11,391 nt of DNA from a bacterium (lineage in GTDB: Bacteria; Actinomycetota; Humimicrobiia; Humimicrobiales; Humimicrobiaceae). The notes below the pieces were generated by a model. It searched no databases and was not told the origin of the DNA. It saw only the letters and a program-made list of their open reading frames with translations. Location: positions 1 to 11,391 of the forward strand of contig JAUWQC010000018.1 of assembly GCA_030611285.1 (NCBI GenBank). Reading direction: 5' to 3'. This document shows, in pieces, positions 10,785-11,391 of this stretch. Numbering within the stretch: position 1 is the first letter of the stretch; each line of letters begins with the position of its first letter. The position numbers and the translations under genes are program-made.

Positions 10785-10815
10785 AAATACCGGGGTCTGA
10801 TTAGCCCCGGTATTT
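10785..10815 (-). terminator. Strong rho-independent terminator of the late unit
   Basis: An 11-bp perfect stem (10785-10795 with 10805-10815, core ACCGGGG/CCCCGGT) has a 9-nt loop and is followed on the minus strand by a run of T (10787-10781). It ends transcripts coming from the holin-like gene and the ORF at 10870, isolating the early promoter. On the plus strand only three T follow, so it works mainly for the minus strand. Confidence 0.85.
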
Positions 10816-10869
10816 CAGGAGGTATAAAAATAAAAAGTGCCGGCTGGATTTACCCCCGGTTGGGCGGTT

Positions 10870-11106
10870 TCAAGCATAACCAAATTTTTCTTTGAGTAAT
10901 TTATCTATCTGTATTTCTAATCTTGCATCAAAAAATTTTGTATACATATCTAATTTTACAAGTTCAATATATTCCCGGTATCTTTTTTGCTTAATATGTT
11001 TCCTGTATTTATCGTGATAATCCTCATTAAACAACCCTAGTTTCTTAAAGATTACACTCCAAAACGGAAGGGTAATATTCTTCTCTACCCAACTTTCCTC
11101 TATGAA
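10870..11106 (-). CDS. ORF without a normal start codon, maybe a frameshift extension
   Basis: The frame is open from just after 11130 to TGA at 10870 and reads like real protein: FIEESWVEKNITLPFWSVIF, then KKLGLFNEDYHDKYRKHIKQ and KRYREYIELVKLDMYTKFFD, ending LLKEKFGYA. It is basic and helical with no membrane part. No ATG or GTG lies at its front; the first usual start is TTG 11034, poorly spaced from AGGG, giving only 54 aa. The holin-like gene ends inside a run of seven C on the coding strand, and a -1 slip there would join the two frames after VTTPP. A one-base sequencing error, a programmed frameshift, a non-standard start or gene decay all remain possible. I recognise no family. Confidence 0.5.
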   Translation of the reverse strand, partial: FIEESWVEKNITLPFWSVIFKKLGLFNEDYHDKYRKHIKQKRYREYIELVKLDMYTKFFDARLEIQIDKLLKEKFGYA

Positions 11107-11384
11107 GGGGGGGTAGTTACTCCACCCTTCTTGAATATATTAACTGCATTAAAGAAGGCTACAATAGCATCTATTGCCTTTCCTACAAAATCTAATATCT
11201 GTGCTTTATCTAAAGGCAATGTCGTAAGGAAAGATTTTAAAGTATCGATTACCATACCTACCATCAATAATACCGCATTCTTCTTTTCCTCACCAAATCC
11301 CGGCACTTCAAAGGCTTTTATTAAGGCCATAACCGAAGCTATTAATGCCGGTAGAAATTTTAATAATTCAAGTATCTTAGTCAT
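11100..11384 (-). CDS. Small hydrophobic holin-like protein (94 aa)
   Basis: The protein has three hydrophobic or amphipathic helices: ILELLKFLPALIASVMALIKAF at residues 4-25, AVLLMVGMVIDTLKSFLTTL at 37-56 and ILDFVGKAIDAIVAFFNAVNIF at 63-84, with FEVPGFGEEKKN between the first two. Phages often carry short proteins with this layout (a PG-x-G-x-x-KK loop and a final IVA-x-x-NA-x-x-F) that are annotated as holin-like; I rely on memory for this and the pore role is unproven. It would act in the cytoplasmic membrane to time lysis. ATG 11384 is near the window edge and only part of its ribosome binding site is visible. The stop (TAG 11102-11100) lies just after a seven-C run. Confidence 0.5.
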   Translation of the reverse strand: MTKILELLKFLPALIASVMALIKAFEVPGFGEEKKNAVLLMVGMVIDTLKSFLTTLPLDKAQILDFVGKAIDAIVAFFNAVNIFKKGGVTTPPS

Positions 11385-11391
11385 CTTATTT

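Larger units (their letters stand above)
10551..10869. other. Intergenic control region between the late and early units
   Basis: I find no convincing gene on either strand in these roughly 320 bases. They hold, from right to left, the terminator of the late unit, a GC-rich stretch (CCGGCTGG and CCGGTTGG as imperfect copies near 10843-10862), a nested dyad, three direct repeats of ATTTTGATTT and the early promoter. The arrangement resembles a phage control region without an opposing repressor gene. Confidence 0.7.

Noticed and set aside
10816..10880. A plus-strand gene beginning after AGGAGG at 10817-10822.
   Set aside because: The motif is ideal, but the only start (GTG) is too far away and its frame stops after about 20 codons.

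Overview
This window looks like the early-to-packaging part of a tailed bacteriophage or prophage genome. The evidence is a terminase pair, a replication initiator, a VRR-NUC nuclease, an HNH protein, three DNA-methyltransferase-like genes, a Gp157-like protein, a Gp3/RDF-like protein and many very small proteins packed with 4-26 nt overlaps. Every gene I can support is on the minus strand, so transcription runs from high to low coordinates. The DNA is AT-rich, ribosome binding sites are strong and purine-rich, and the protein families are those common in phages of low-GC Gram-positive or related anaerobes. The host cannot be named from the sequence.

In transcription order, the end of a late (probably lysis) unit enters at 11384 with a holin-like protein and an ORF without a normal start codon. 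A strong terminator at 10785-10815 closes it. A control region of about 320 bases (10551-10869) follows, with a sigma70-type promoter, three copies of a 10-bp repeat and a nested dyad. The early operon then runs from 10550: HTH protein, small membrane protein, unknown protein, Gp157-like protein, RDF-like protein with an SSB-like tip and an SH3-like small protein. A hairpin at 7873-7893 may end or attenuate it. From 7817 to 3106 lies an accessory stretch: a nonsense-interrupted Cys-rich gene, a beta-class methyltransferase, zinc-binding small proteins, an intact paralogue of the broken gene, HTH and HNH proteins, a secreted 3D-domain protein, tiny membrane peptides, a C5-methyltransferase-like protein and a gamma-type methyltransferase.

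A consensus promoter at 3081-3109 then drives a strongly folded RNA (about 3074-2942) overlapping a 40-codon ORF. After it come small proteins, the replication initiator with iteron-like repeats inside its coding sequence (a probable origin), an unknown protein, VRR-NUC, an unknown protein, the small terminase, an unknown protein and the start of the large terminase, which runs off the window. No integrase, repressor or DNA polymerase is visible here.

The most interesting signal is the RNA at 2942-3074. The 8 nt at the predicted 5' end, which form the Shine-Dalgarno of the 40-codon ORF, are perfectly complementary to one strand of an internal loop in the fold. That loop could also pair, with wobbles, with the unusual GGGGGTAA ribosome binding sites used by several phage genes.
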